From: an uncultured Methanobrevibacter sp.
Lineage (GTDB): Archaea; Methanobacteriota; Methanobacteria; Methanobacteriales; Methanobacteriaceae
Reading direction: 5' to 3'
Assembly: GCF_902771435.1 (NCBI RefSeq)
Contig: NZ_CACXXB010000014.1
Span: 1 to 48,760, forward strand
Length of the DNA stretch: 48,760 nt
The position numbers and the translations under genes are program-made. The notes beneath the pieces were generated by a model. That model saw only the letters and a program-made list of their open reading frames with translations, had not been told where the DNA came from and did no database searches. Below, piece after piece: positions 7,785-15,100 of the stretch; the stretch's first letter is position 1, and the number at the start of each line of letters is the position of its first letter.

Positions 7785-8372
7785 ATGGAACATAAACATC
7801 ATGCGAAATCAAGTTTAAAGTTTATGAGTTCTGAGGAAATCCTGGATGAGCTGAACCTTAAAGGCAATGAAGTTTTTATGGATGCAGGTTGTGGAGACGG
7901 TCACATTGCAATAAAGGCTGTTGAAGATTATATTCCTGACGGGGTTGTTTATGCGATTGATAATTACGAACCGTCAATTGAAGAGATTAATGCATATAAG
8001 CAGGAAAACAACCTTGAAAACTTGAAGGTCATTAAAGCAGACATTACAAAGGATATCACTGAAATTGAGGATGGGTCTGTAGATATGGTGTTCATGTTCA
8101 ATGTCATTCACGGATTCAAGGCATCAGATAATCTTGATGAAGTTATCGAAAGCCTTTTAAGGATTATCAGAAAGGACGGTAAAATAGCCATTGTGGAATT
8201 TAATCCTATAGACTGGTCAATCGGACCTCCAACGGAAATCAAATATGCTCCAAGCGAGCTTGTGGAAATCTTTGATAAATATGACTTTAAGAAAATATGT
8301 CTGAATGACAATATTGGCCAGGATGGTCCCGAGGGCAAATCTCATTATTTAATAATATTTCAGAGGGAATAA
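7785..8372 (+). CDS. Class I SAM-dependent methyltransferase (paralogue B)
   Basis: Same architecture as paralogue A: VFMDAGCGDGHIAIK, VYAIDNYEPS, VFMFNVIHGFK and GKIAIVEFNP, ending with the shared GKSHYLIIFQ. It has 195 aa from ATG 7785; GGTGA (7775-7779) decides this start over the in-frame ATG 7767. It lies 3 nt upstream of tarI, so it is the first gene of a methyltransferase-tarI-tarJ operon, with the TATA element TTATAAATA at about 7735. Context suggests a substrate in the ribitol-phosphate or envelope pathway, but the sequence alone does not say so. Confidence 0.83.
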   Translation: MEHKHHAKSSLKFMSSEEILDELNLKGNEVFMDAGCGDGHIAIKAVEDYIPDGVVYAIDNYEPSIEEINAYKQENNLENLKVIKADITKDITEIEDGSVDMVFMFNVIHGFKASDNLDEVIESLLRIIRKDGKIAIVEFNPIDWSIGPPTEIKYAPSELVEIFDKYDFKKICLNDNIGQDGPEGKSHYLIIFQRE

Positions 8373-8375
8373 ACC

Positions 8376-9086
8376 ATGATTTTTGCAGCAATTTTGGCAG
8401 GCGGAATCGGATCTAGAATGGGAGGAACTGACACTCCCAAGCAATTTCTGGATTTGGGGGATAAGCCTGTTATCATTCACACAATTGAGAAATTTGTAAT
8501 CAACAGTAAAATCGATAAGATTATTGTTCTGACACCTCAAAGCTTCATCAATCACACAAATCATCTGATTGGAGAATATATCGGTGAAAGTGATGACATT
8601 ATTGTTATTGAAGGCGGAGAGACCAGAAACGATACAATAATGAACAGCATTTCATATATTGATGAGAATTTTGGAATTGATGACGACTCCATAATAATTA
8701 CACATGATTCCGTACGTCCGTTTGTAACCCACAGGATTATTGAAGACAATATTGCCGCTGCAAAAAGATATGGGGCCTGCGATACGGTCATTCCCGCTAC
8801 AGATACCATTGTGGAAAGCATCAACGGAACCACTATTGAAAGCATTCCCGTGAGGGATTATTATTACCAGGGTCAGACTCCACAGAGCTTCAATATAAAG
8901 AAACTTTTCAATCTGATAAGCAGTTTGACAGAAGAGGAAAGCAATATTCTGACAGATGCATGCAAAATTTTCACTCTTAAGGATGAGGATGTATATCTGG
9001 TTGTGGGTGAAGTGACAAATATTAAGATTACATACCCTTATGATTTAAAATTAGCAAATACTATACTTGAGGATTCACATGATTAA
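8376..9086 (+). CDS. tarI: D-ribitol-5-phosphate cytidylyltransferase (TarI-like)
   Basis: TarI makes CDP-ribitol from CTP and ribitol 5-phosphate. The nucleotidyltransferase signature ILAGGIGSRMG followed by PKQFLDL opens the protein; THDSVRPFVTHRII, GQTPQSFNI and NIKITYPYDLK are characteristic of the TarI/IspD family and closest to TarI as I remember it. 236 aa is the usual length. Homology-based annotation often calls such genes ispD, but archaea make isoprenoids from mevalonate and the next gene is a TarJ, so TarI is the better call. GAGGG precedes ATG 8376. The pair looks acquired from a Firmicute-like donor (inference). Confidence 0.88.
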   Translation: MIFAAILAGGIGSRMGGTDTPKQFLDLGDKPVIIHTIEKFVINSKIDKIIVLTPQSFINHTNHLIGEYIGESDDIIVIEGGETRNDTIMNSISYIDENFGIDDDSIIITHDSVRPFVTHRIIEDNIAAAKRYGACDTVIPATDTIVESINGTTIESIPVRDYYYQGQTPQSFNIKKLFNLISSLTEEESNILTDACKIFTLKDEDVYLVVGEVTNIKITYPYDLKLANTILEDSHD

Positions 9087-10095
9087 TATTGTTTACAGAC
9101 TGAAATCTCCGAAATTTTTTGAAGAGTCAATTGATGAAATTGAACTTGACGGTGTTGTGGTGAGGCCGACCTACCTGTCAATTTGCCAGGCTGACCAACG
9201 GTACTATCAGGGCTCAAGACCTGCTGAGATTTTAGACAAAAAATTACCTATGGCATTGATTCATGAGGCAATCGGAGATGTTGTCTTTGACAGTGAAGGC
9301 AACTTCAAATCAGGCGATACTGTAGTGATGATTCCAAACACTCCCTGTGGGGAGGATGTTTGCAGAGCCAATTATTCCTATAAATCCAAATTCAGAGGCA
9401 GCGGATTTGACGGATTTACTTCCGATTTGATAAAACTTGAATCAGACAGGGTTGTAAAGCTTCCGGATGACTTTAATAATTATGTGTCTTCATTCATTGA
9501 ACTTATGTCCGTTGCGTATCAGGGCATAACCAAGTTTGACAGCATTGCAATTACTCCCAAAAGCCGATTGGGTGTTTGGGGAGATGGAAACCTTGGTTTT
9601 ATAACAGCCTTATTTTTAAAGGAGATGTATCCTCAATCCAAGGTGGTAGTGTTCGGCAAACATCAGGATAATCTTAATCTGTTTTCATTTGCCGATGAAA
9701 TCTATAGGATACATGATGTGCCTGATGGTTTGGCAATTGACCACTGTTTTGAATGTGTGGGGTCTAGTGCATCCCAAACTGCCATTGAACAGATTATTGA
9801 TTTGGTCAATCCTCAGGGAACTGTTAATCTGTTTGGAGTTAGCGAATATCCTGTTCCGATTAATACTCGGATGATTTTGGAGAAGGGATTGACCGTTCAG
9901 GGAAATAGTCGCTCTGAAAGGGAAGATTTCATAGGAGTTGTCGCTCTTCTAAGTGACAATCCTCGACTTTTTGATTATCTCGAAAAGCTAATCACCAATG
10001 TATGTGAAATAAATTCCTTAAATGATTTGAAGGAAGCCTTTGATAAAGATTCTATTTCAAAATTCGGAAAGACTATTCTAAAATGGAACAAATAG
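9079..10095 (+). CDS. tarJ: Ribulose-5-phosphate reductase (TarJ-like, ribitol-5-phosphate forming)
   Basis: A zinc-type medium-chain alcohol dehydrogenase that would reduce D-ribulose 5-phosphate to ribitol 5-phosphate with NADPH, supplying TarI. YLSICQADQRYYQGSR, LPMALIHEAIGDVV, VWGDGNLGFITALFLK (the Rossmann glycine motif) and GVSEYPVPINTRMILEKG follow the Staphylococcus TarJ pattern closely along the full length. I start at ATG 9079 (GAGG at 9069-9072), giving 338 aa and an 8-nt overlap with tarI; the in-frame TTG 9067 is less likely. Translation of the two is probably coupled. It ends close to a convergent gene, where AATAGCTA (10091-10098) and 10113-10120 form a stem with one mismatch. 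Confidence 0.9.
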   Translation: MINIVYRLKSPKFFEESIDEIELDGVVVRPTYLSICQADQRYYQGSRPAEILDKKLPMALIHEAIGDVVFDSEGNFKSGDTVVMIPNTPCGEDVCRANYSYKSKFRGSGFDGFTSDLIKLESDRVVKLPDDFNNYVSSFIELMSVAYQGITKFDSIAITPKSRLGVWGDGNLGFITALFLKEMYPQSKVVVFGKHQDNLNLFSFADEIYRIHDVPDGLAIDHCFECVGSSASQTAIEQIIDLVNPQGTVNLFGVSEYPVPINTRMILEKGLTVQGNSRSEREDFIGVVALLSDNPRLFDYLEKLITNVCEINSLNDLKEAFDKDSISKFGKTILKWNK

Positions 10096-10101
10096 CTAAT
10101 T

Positions 10102-10620
10102 TTATAGTCTGCTAACTATTCTGATGTATTCCGTCAGATAATACTTCCTATCCTCTTTTTGGCACATTCCGGGAAGTCTGGCCAGCATCATTATGTCATT
10201 AGCATCGAGTGTTTCTTTTTTCATTTTTTCTTTAATATGGGTTAGGATGATTTCACACGGATCTTCATTGATGCAGGCCAGTTTGATGGTAAATGGGGCA
10301 TTTGAATAAATTTCAAATTCTTTGACATTGACGTTGATGTTTTTCGGGCAGAGAATATATATTGAAATTCTTTTACCGTATTTTTCGTATAGCTCTTCTG
10401 CAAATTCCATATATTTTGCAAGTTCCTCTGCAGTAAAATCCACGTCTTGAAATTCCAAATCAATAAATTCTCCGGTGGAGGTTATAAAAATGTCTCCTCC
10501 CTGATGGATATTGCTGTCAATTTCCAATTCATTGGAGTCAATTGATGAAACTATGTGGCTATTATCATCAAATGTTTCCTTAATCACTTTTGTTTTTATG
10601 TCAAAATCTTTTTCTTTCAT
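10102..10620 (-). CDS. Hypothetical protein, possibly Rpn-type PD-(D/E)XK fold
   Basis: I do not recognise it with certainty. Residues 42-57 read GGDIFITSTGEFIDLE and continue FQ, a D-x9-E-x-Q pattern like the core of Rpn/YhgA-type PD-(D/E)XK nucleases, and the following EELAKYMEFAEELYEKYGK helix also fits that family. The C-terminal third is helical and contains a DANDIMMLARLP segment. At 172 aa it is shorter than typical Rpn proteins (about 300). GAAGTGAT precedes the ATG. It is convergent with tarJ and has no obvious operon partner. Nuclease function is speculative. Confidence 0.5.
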   Translation of the reverse strand: MKEKDFDIKTKVIKETFDDNSHIVSSIDSNELEIDSNIHQGGDIFITSTGEFIDLEFQDVDFTAEELAKYMEFAEELYEKYGKRISIYILCPKNINVNVKEFEIYSNAPFTIKLACINEDPCEIILTHIKEKMKKETLDANDIMMLARLPGMCQKEDRKYYLTEYIRIVSRL

Positions 10621-10815
10621 GTTATCACTTCAAAATTTTAATTTGTATTCTTTATATCTATTTTAATCGCTTATAAATTAGTCAGTTTGAAATTAAAGCA
10701 ATTTTATAGGGTTAAATCATTTTTCAATAATGATAACAAAAGTTAGATTTTAAGCAATTGTTGTGGTGATGTCGTAAAAAATGTCCTGCTTTATGTGGTG
10801 TAAAAAATTAGAAAC

Positions 10816-10837
10816 CCTCACCCTGTAAAAGGTGAGG
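10816..10837 (-). terminator. Intrinsic-like terminator of the MarR-MATE operon
   Basis: CCTCACC (10816-10822) pairs perfectly with GGTGAGG (10831-10837). On the minus strand the stem lies just after the efflux-pump stop codon and is followed by TTTCTAATTTTTT. The 226-nt stretch 10621-10846 otherwise holds only the AT-rich promoter of the minus-strand gene ending at 10620 (TATA-like ATTTATAAG near 10667-10677). Confidence 0.65.
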
Positions 10838-10846
10838 CAAATACTT

Positions 10847-12211
10847 TTAATTTCCAAATCTCGCTCTTATGCGTTTTATTTCGTATCTTGCAAATGCGTA
10901 GTTTAAAATACTGGCTATTGCTCTTCCGATACATAATCCTAACCATATTCCAACCAGTCCCCAACCAAGGACGAATACGAATATGCTGATTAAGGGAACG
11001 ACGAATAGGATTTCCCTTAGAATTGTAAACATTAAGCTGTAGGTTCCCTTACCGATTCCCTGATAGAAAAAGCTTGAAGGTATTCCTATACCGGTCAGAA
11101 TCAAACATGGACAGACAAGCTGCAGGTATTCTGCAATTCCTGGAACCAGATTTGCGGTTTCTGGTGTATAAGCAAATATGGTGGCCAAAGGTGTTGCAAA
11201 AATCACAAGTATTAATGTTATGACTGTTCCTAAAGCCAGACCAAATTTGGCACCGAATTTATGTGCCCTTGACAGGTAATCCCCATTGCGCGCACCGTAT
11301 GAACTGCCCGCCACGGCAATAACTGCTGAACCGATTGCTGTCAGGGGCATTATTGCAAATAGGTATAGTCTCTGGCCTGTTGTAAATGTTGCGATACCGT
11401 AATCCCCTCCAATCATTGCGATTATGATTAAATAAATTGACATTGCAATCGCCATAATCAGCATGTCAAGTGCAGATGGAATTCCTACCTTGAGGATGTC
11501 TTTTGTTAATTTGGCGTCGAACTTGAAGTTTTTGAGTGTGACATCGACATATGTGTCCTTTTTGATTAAAATCCAGTACAGGATTATCATTGCTGAAATC
11601 AAAGCACTGACAACTGTTGCAAGGGATGCTCCCGCTGATCCTAATCCCATTACGTAGATAAATATCGGATCAAGTGTTGCATTCAGGATAACTGTGGCAA
11701 CAACAACATACATCGCACGTTTCATGTCCCCTTCGCCACGAAGGATTCCGCTGCATCCGTTTCCAAACATCAATGCAATAAGTCCTAAAAATAATGGTGT
11801 TGCATAGGCTATCGCTTCATTTAATGTCTGGCCGCTTGCGCCGTAGCTTCTAAGCAATGGTTCCTGTATTATGATGAATACTATTGACAATACGATTGAT
11901 GCTATCAGGAAAATGAACAATGACTGTGTCGCTGATTTTGTGGCCATCTCTTTATTTTTTGCACCGATGAATCTTGAGATGCTGCTTGTTGCACCGTTTC
12001 CAAGCCCTACGCTTGCTCCATTCAGCACCATGAAAATGGGTGTCACAAATCCGATTCCAGCAATTGCGGTCGGTCCAAGTCCCGCCACCCATATTCCGTC
12101 AACGATATTGTATAATGCTGTTAAAATCATTGATATCATTATGGGAATCGCTAATTTTTTGACTGCCTTTTCCGGTTCTCCTCTCATTAATTCCACGTTT
12201 TTATTGGCCAT
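10847..12211 (-). CDS. MATE family multidrug efflux protein
   Basis: A 454-aa polytopic membrane protein with about 12 hydrophobic helices in two homologous halves. The start MRGEPEKAVKKLAIPIMISMI, then NIVDGIWVAGLG and later GMGxx-type small-residue helices are typical of the MATE exporters (MepA/NorM type), which expel cationic drugs by Na+ or H+ antiport. It starts 7 nt after the MarR gene, so both form one operon and the regulator probably controls the pump. AGTGAT precedes the ATG. The physiological substrate is unknown. Confidence 0.9.
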   Translation of the reverse strand: MANKNVELMRGEPEKAVKKLAIPIMISMILTALYNIVDGIWVAGLGPTAIAGIGFVTPIFMVLNGASVGLGNGATSSISRFIGAKNKEMATKSATQSLFIFLIASIVLSIVFIIIQEPLLRSYGASGQTLNEAIAYATPLFLGLIALMFGNGCSGILRGEGDMKRAMYVVVATVILNATLDPIFIYVMGLGSAGASLATVVSALISAMIILYWILIKKDTYVDVTLKNFKFDAKLTKDILKVGIPSALDMLIMAIAMSIYLIIIAMIGGDYGIATFTTGQRLYLFAIMPLTAIGSAVIAVAGSSYGARNGDYLSRAHKFGAKFGLALGTVITLILVIFATPLATIFAYTPETANLVPGIAEYLQLVCPCLILTGIGIPSSFFYQGIGKGTYSLMFTILREILFVVPLISIFVFVLGWGLVGIWLGLCIGRAIASILNYAFARYEIKRIRARFGN

Positions 12212-12218
12212 ATTATCA

Positions 12219-12668
12219 CTATTCTTCTATTATCTCTTCACTTTTTCTAGCTATTTGTATCAACTTGTTTTTTGTATCGTCATCCAGCTTGTCAATTCCG
12301 ACCTGCTCTTCCCATTCATCCAACTCTTTTTTTAATAGTATGGCTAATTCTTCTCCTTTTTTTGTCGTATTTAATATGTATTTTCTTCTGTTGTTTTCGT
12401 CAATTTTTCTTTCGACATATTTCTGGTCTTCTAGTTTTCGCAGTGCTTTTGCTATTGTTCCTTTGCTTTGGCCGAATGTGGTGGCCAAATCGTCCTGAGA
12501 TAAGTTTTTCTTGTTGTGTATTTCTAGCAAATAACGTCCTTCATGAACCATATCTATGCGATTCGGATTTTTCACGGTGTATTTAAGCCTATTTTTTGAT
12601 ATGTGGTGTATCAATGCAATAAAAGGCATTGTATCAAATTTGTCGGGTTCATTGTTTTCTTTCGTCAT
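12219..12668 (-). CDS. MarR family transcriptional regulator
   Basis: A winged-helix repressor of 149 aa. The DNA-binding core is LSQDDLATTFGQSKGTIAKALRKLE followed by the wing DENNRRKYILNTTKKG, as in MarR/SlyA proteins; long terminal helices would form the dimer interface. It heads the MATE efflux operon. No Shine-Dalgarno is seen before the ATG, and the TATA element at 12700-12708 implies a very short leader. Two inverted repeats just beyond that TATA box (12709-12740) are candidate autoregulatory operators. Ligands are not predictable. Confidence 0.88.
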   Translation of the reverse strand: MTKENNEPDKFDTMPFIALIHHISKNRLKYTVKNPNRIDMVHEGRYLLEIHNKKNLSQDDLATTFGQSKGTIAKALRKLEDQKYVERKIDENNRRKYILNTTKKGEELAILLKKELDEWEEQVGIDKLDDDTKNKLIQIARKSEEIIEE

Positions 12669-12708
12669 GGTTTATCTAAAGTTATTTTGTAGAAAATTCT
12701 ATATAAAT

Positions 12709-12740
12709 GTTTCCTGGGAAACTGTTCATTGAAAAACAGT
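12709..12740. promoter_or_regulatory. Candidate MarR operators in the divergent promoter
   Basis: GTTTCCTGGGAAAC (12709-12722) is palindromic except for the central pair, and ACTGTT (12721-12726) is repeated inverted at 12735-12740. They lie between the TATA box of the marR-MATE operon (TATATAAAT, 12700-12708, read on the minus strand) and that of the plus-strand gene (ATTTAAATA, 12751-12759), where a bound dimer could block both. MarR dimers usually recognise palindromes of this size; that this MarR binds them is inference. Confidence 0.45.
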
Positions 12741-12792
12741 GATATCCATAATTTAAATAGGGGGATGTAAATAATAATCAGTAGGTGATATT

Positions 12793-13122
12793 GTGGACTA
12801 TGAGACAATAATATCCGAGAAATTCCCAACCTGCAATGTTGAAGTAATCAGTCCTGATGTATTTGAAGTAGAACAGTTGATTGAATACATTACTGATGAT
12901 ATTGTGGTGTATAAGCCATTTTCCATCATGGTTTACCGTCATATGATTAGATTTTTAATGGATGTCGGCAAAAGGGGTAAAATCTACTATCTCGAAGGCT
13001 TTTCGGATGATGATTTAAAAATGATTCATGCGGGGCTGCTGAAATTCACATGGAAACTCGATACAAAAATCAATCTGTTTAAAAACGCTGATCCTGACAG
13101 GGATGTTTTAGGTTTAAAATAA
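12793..13122 (+). CDS. Hypothetical protein
   Basis: 109 aa, soluble, mildly acidic, no motif I recognise. It starts with GTG at 12793 behind the usual AGGTGAT box (12783-12789) and has its own TATA box (12751-12759). It is transcribed divergently from the marR-MATE operon and shares the region with the candidate MarR operators, so it may respond to the same signal. A bidirectional terminator follows. Confidence 0.65.
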   Translation: MDYETIISEKFPTCNVEVISPDVFEVEQLIEYITDDIVVYKPFSIMVYRHMIRFLMDVGKRGKIYYLEGFSDDDLKMIHAGLLKFTWKLDTKINLFKNADPDRDVLGLK

Positions 13123-13133
13123 AAAAATAAGGG

Positions 13134-13156
13134 TAGAAGTTGATTATCAACTTCTA
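13134..13156. terminator. Bidirectional terminator
   Basis: TAGAAGTTGA (13134-13143) is a perfect 10-bp match to TCAACTTCTA (13147-13156) around a three-base TTA loop, between convergent genes. The stop codon of the minus-strand gene (13154-13156) is the last pair of the stem. An A-run on the left (13120-13129) reads as T-run for minus-strand transcripts. Confidence 0.7.
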
Positions 13157-14950
13157 GAATAATCCACTTTCTTCTAATCTTTCTTCAAAGTACTTGGATG
13201 CTTTATCTGCTTTTTCTTTAATAAGCACTGCAACAATAACAGATACAATACCAATGGCCAGAAGAATAACCAATGCCGGCCAATAGTTTGACCAGACCAC
13301 ACCAAGCTGAGCCTCACGTATTAATGTGATTGCATATGTCATTGGCATGTACGGATACAATGTCTGGAAAAATTGGTGCATGATTTCAATTGGATATATT
13401 CCTCCTGTTGCAGATATCTGAAGCACCAAAAGAACTACAATGAGTCCTTTTCCAACAGTGCCGATAGCGGAAATGACGGAATATATTAAAATCATGAATA
13501 CCGTCGATACCAGTATTGCCGAAAATATGAATAATGGATAATTGTCGATATGGACACCTAGTAGGACACATCCGATAATTGTCACTATTGCCTGAAGAAT
13601 GCTCATTATTATATAAATCAGCAATTTGCCGGAATACATTTCAAACGGTGAGTATGGGGTTCCCATACTGGATTTTGGTTCAATCATTACGCAGGTAATT
13701 AAAGCACCGACCCACATGGACAATACAATATAGAATGGAGCCACATCGGACCCGTAATTAGGTACTGAGAACAATTCATGTCTGTCTAATTTTATTGGGG
13801 AGTAGAAATAGTCTCCTAGGAGTGTTTCATTGATTCCTGTAATGCTTGAAAGTGAATTTGCTGAAGCACTTAATGCACCTGCTGCTGCATATAATGCCTG
13901 TGATGCAGCACCTGAAAGCAATTGTGCACCAGCTGCAAGGCTTAAAGATCCTTCTGCCAGAGCAACAGAACCTCCGGCAACTTGGCCTGCACCGTCAGCT
14001 AGTTGTGATGAACTTTCCGCAAGCTGTACTGAACCGTTGGCCAGTTTACTTGCACCCTGTGCCACTTGACCGGTTCCGTTTGCAAGTTGGGCACTGCTGT
14101 CTACATATTGTTTTACAGGTCCGTCAGGAATTAATGAAGGGTCTACTGCTGATTGAAGCTCCTCAGAACCTTGCTGAACTTGATTTGCTCCCTGCTGGAG
14201 ATCGGATGAACCCTGCTTGACCTGATCTGCACCGCCCTTGATTGCAGATGATCCTTGCTGAACTTGACTTGCACCGTCCTGTACCTGTCCGACTCCTGAA
14301 GATACCTGACCTGCACCTGATGCAATTTGTGCTGAACCTGCTGCAAGCTGACCTCCACCGCTGGCCAGTTGGCTGGCTCCCTGTGCAAGGCCGCTCTGAA
14401 GTTCTCCAAGTTTTCCATAGGCCGCAAGGTTTATAATTTGAATAATTTTTGCATTAAGTGTTGTATAAACAGTATTTGCACCAGAATCTGTTAATTTCGC
14501 AGCTACCGGATTTGATTTGACGTTTACAACATATTCAAGCTTTGCCTGTTGAGGATTATCGCCGGCAATCGAAATAACGTTTTCCGACAGGTTTTTAGGT
14601 ATTATGATTCCCGCATAATAGTCTCCCTTATAAACGCCGTCCCGCAGCTCATCCTCTGTTACAAACTTCCAATCAAATTTATCATTTTTCTTCAAATCCT
14701 TTACAAGCTCATTTCCAACATTAAATGGTGTTCCCTGGAATGTTGAACCGTTATCCAGGTTGGCTATGGCAAATTCAACATTGCCTGTATTTTCATAAGG
14801 ATCCCAACAAGCCTGTATATTTAAAAGAGCGTAAAGAGAAGGTAAAATGATAATTGCAATCAACACGATTGTCACTATGGGGTTTGAAAATGCCCCCTTG
14901 AAATCATTTTTCATTATCTCGGCAATTTTGCCTATATCTTTTCTACTCAT
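13154..14950 (-). CDS. YhgE/Pip-like membrane protein with heptad-type glycine/glutamine repeats
   Basis: A 598-aa ABC-2-type membrane protein. One transmembrane helix near residues 22-42 (NPIVTIVLIAIIILPSLYAL) is followed by an outer domain, then from about 185 to 345 a periodic region of roughly 7-residue units (LASG, QVSSG, QVQDGAS, QVQQGSS, QLADGAG) predicted to be a long extended helix or coiled coil, and then five C-terminal helices. This is the plan of the phage infection protein (Pip) and YhgE family. AGAGGAT precedes the ATG. The repeats create spurious open frames on the plus strand. Function in archaea is unknown; export of or interaction with envelope components is plausible. Confidence 0.85.
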   Translation of the reverse strand: MSRKDIGKIAEIMKNDFKGAFSNPIVTIVLIAIIILPSLYALLNIQACWDPYENTGNVEFAIANLDNGSTFQGTPFNVGNELVKDLKKNDKFDWKFVTEDELRDGVYKGDYYAGIIIPKNLSENVISIAGDNPQQAKLEYVVNVKSNPVAAKLTDSGANTVYTTLNAKIIQIINLAAYGKLGELQSGLAQGASQLASGGGQLAAGSAQIASGAGQVSSGVGQVQDGASQVQQGSSAIKGGADQVKQGSSDLQQGANQVQQGSEELQSAVDPSLIPDGPVKQYVDSSAQLANGTGQVAQGASKLANGSVQLAESSSQLADGAGQVAGGSVALAEGSLSLAAGAQLLSGAASQALYAAAGALSASANSLSSITGINETLLGDYFYSPIKLDRHELFSVPNYGSDVAPFYIVLSMWVGALITCVMIEPKSSMGTPYSPFEMYSGKLLIYIIMSILQAIVTIIGCVLLGVHIDNYPLFIFSAILVSTVFMILIYSVISAIGTVGKGLIVVLLVLQISATGGIYPIEIMHQFFQTLYPYMPMTYAITLIREAQLGVVWSNYWPALVILLAIGIVSVIVAVLIKEKADKASKYFEERLEESGLF

Positions 14951-15048
14951 GTTAATCCTCTAATTCATTGACAATATTTATAATATTTGAAATATAATAT
15001 TATATTAAAAGTTAAATTAATATAAATGTTGTTATATTTATTAAAAAC

Positions 15049-15059
15049 ATATAAATATC
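15049..15059 (+). promoter_or_regulatory. Probable TATA region of the adhesin-like gene
   Basis: CATATAAATAT lies about 45 nt before ATG 15101, which places the start site near 15080. A second TATA-like run (15077-15087) is too close to the ATG to serve it. The rest of 14951-15100 is AT-only sequence containing the divergent promoter of the YhgE-like gene. Confidence 0.45.
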
Positions 15060-15100
15060 AACATTTTTTTTAAATAAGTATATAAATTAGGGGTTTTTCT

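Noticed and set aside
8376..9086. Annotation as IspD of the MEP isoprenoid pathway
   Set aside because: Archaea use the mevalonate route, no other MEP gene is nearby, and the overlapping downstream gene is clearly TarJ-like.
12265..12586. Cys- and Phe-rich plus-strand frames opposite marR
   Set aside because: Shadows of the MarR gene; codon use is unlike real genes and there is no ribosome binding site.
13830..14436. Several plus-strand open frames across the YhgE-like gene
   Set aside because: They arise from the repeat structure of the minus-strand gene and have unnatural composition.
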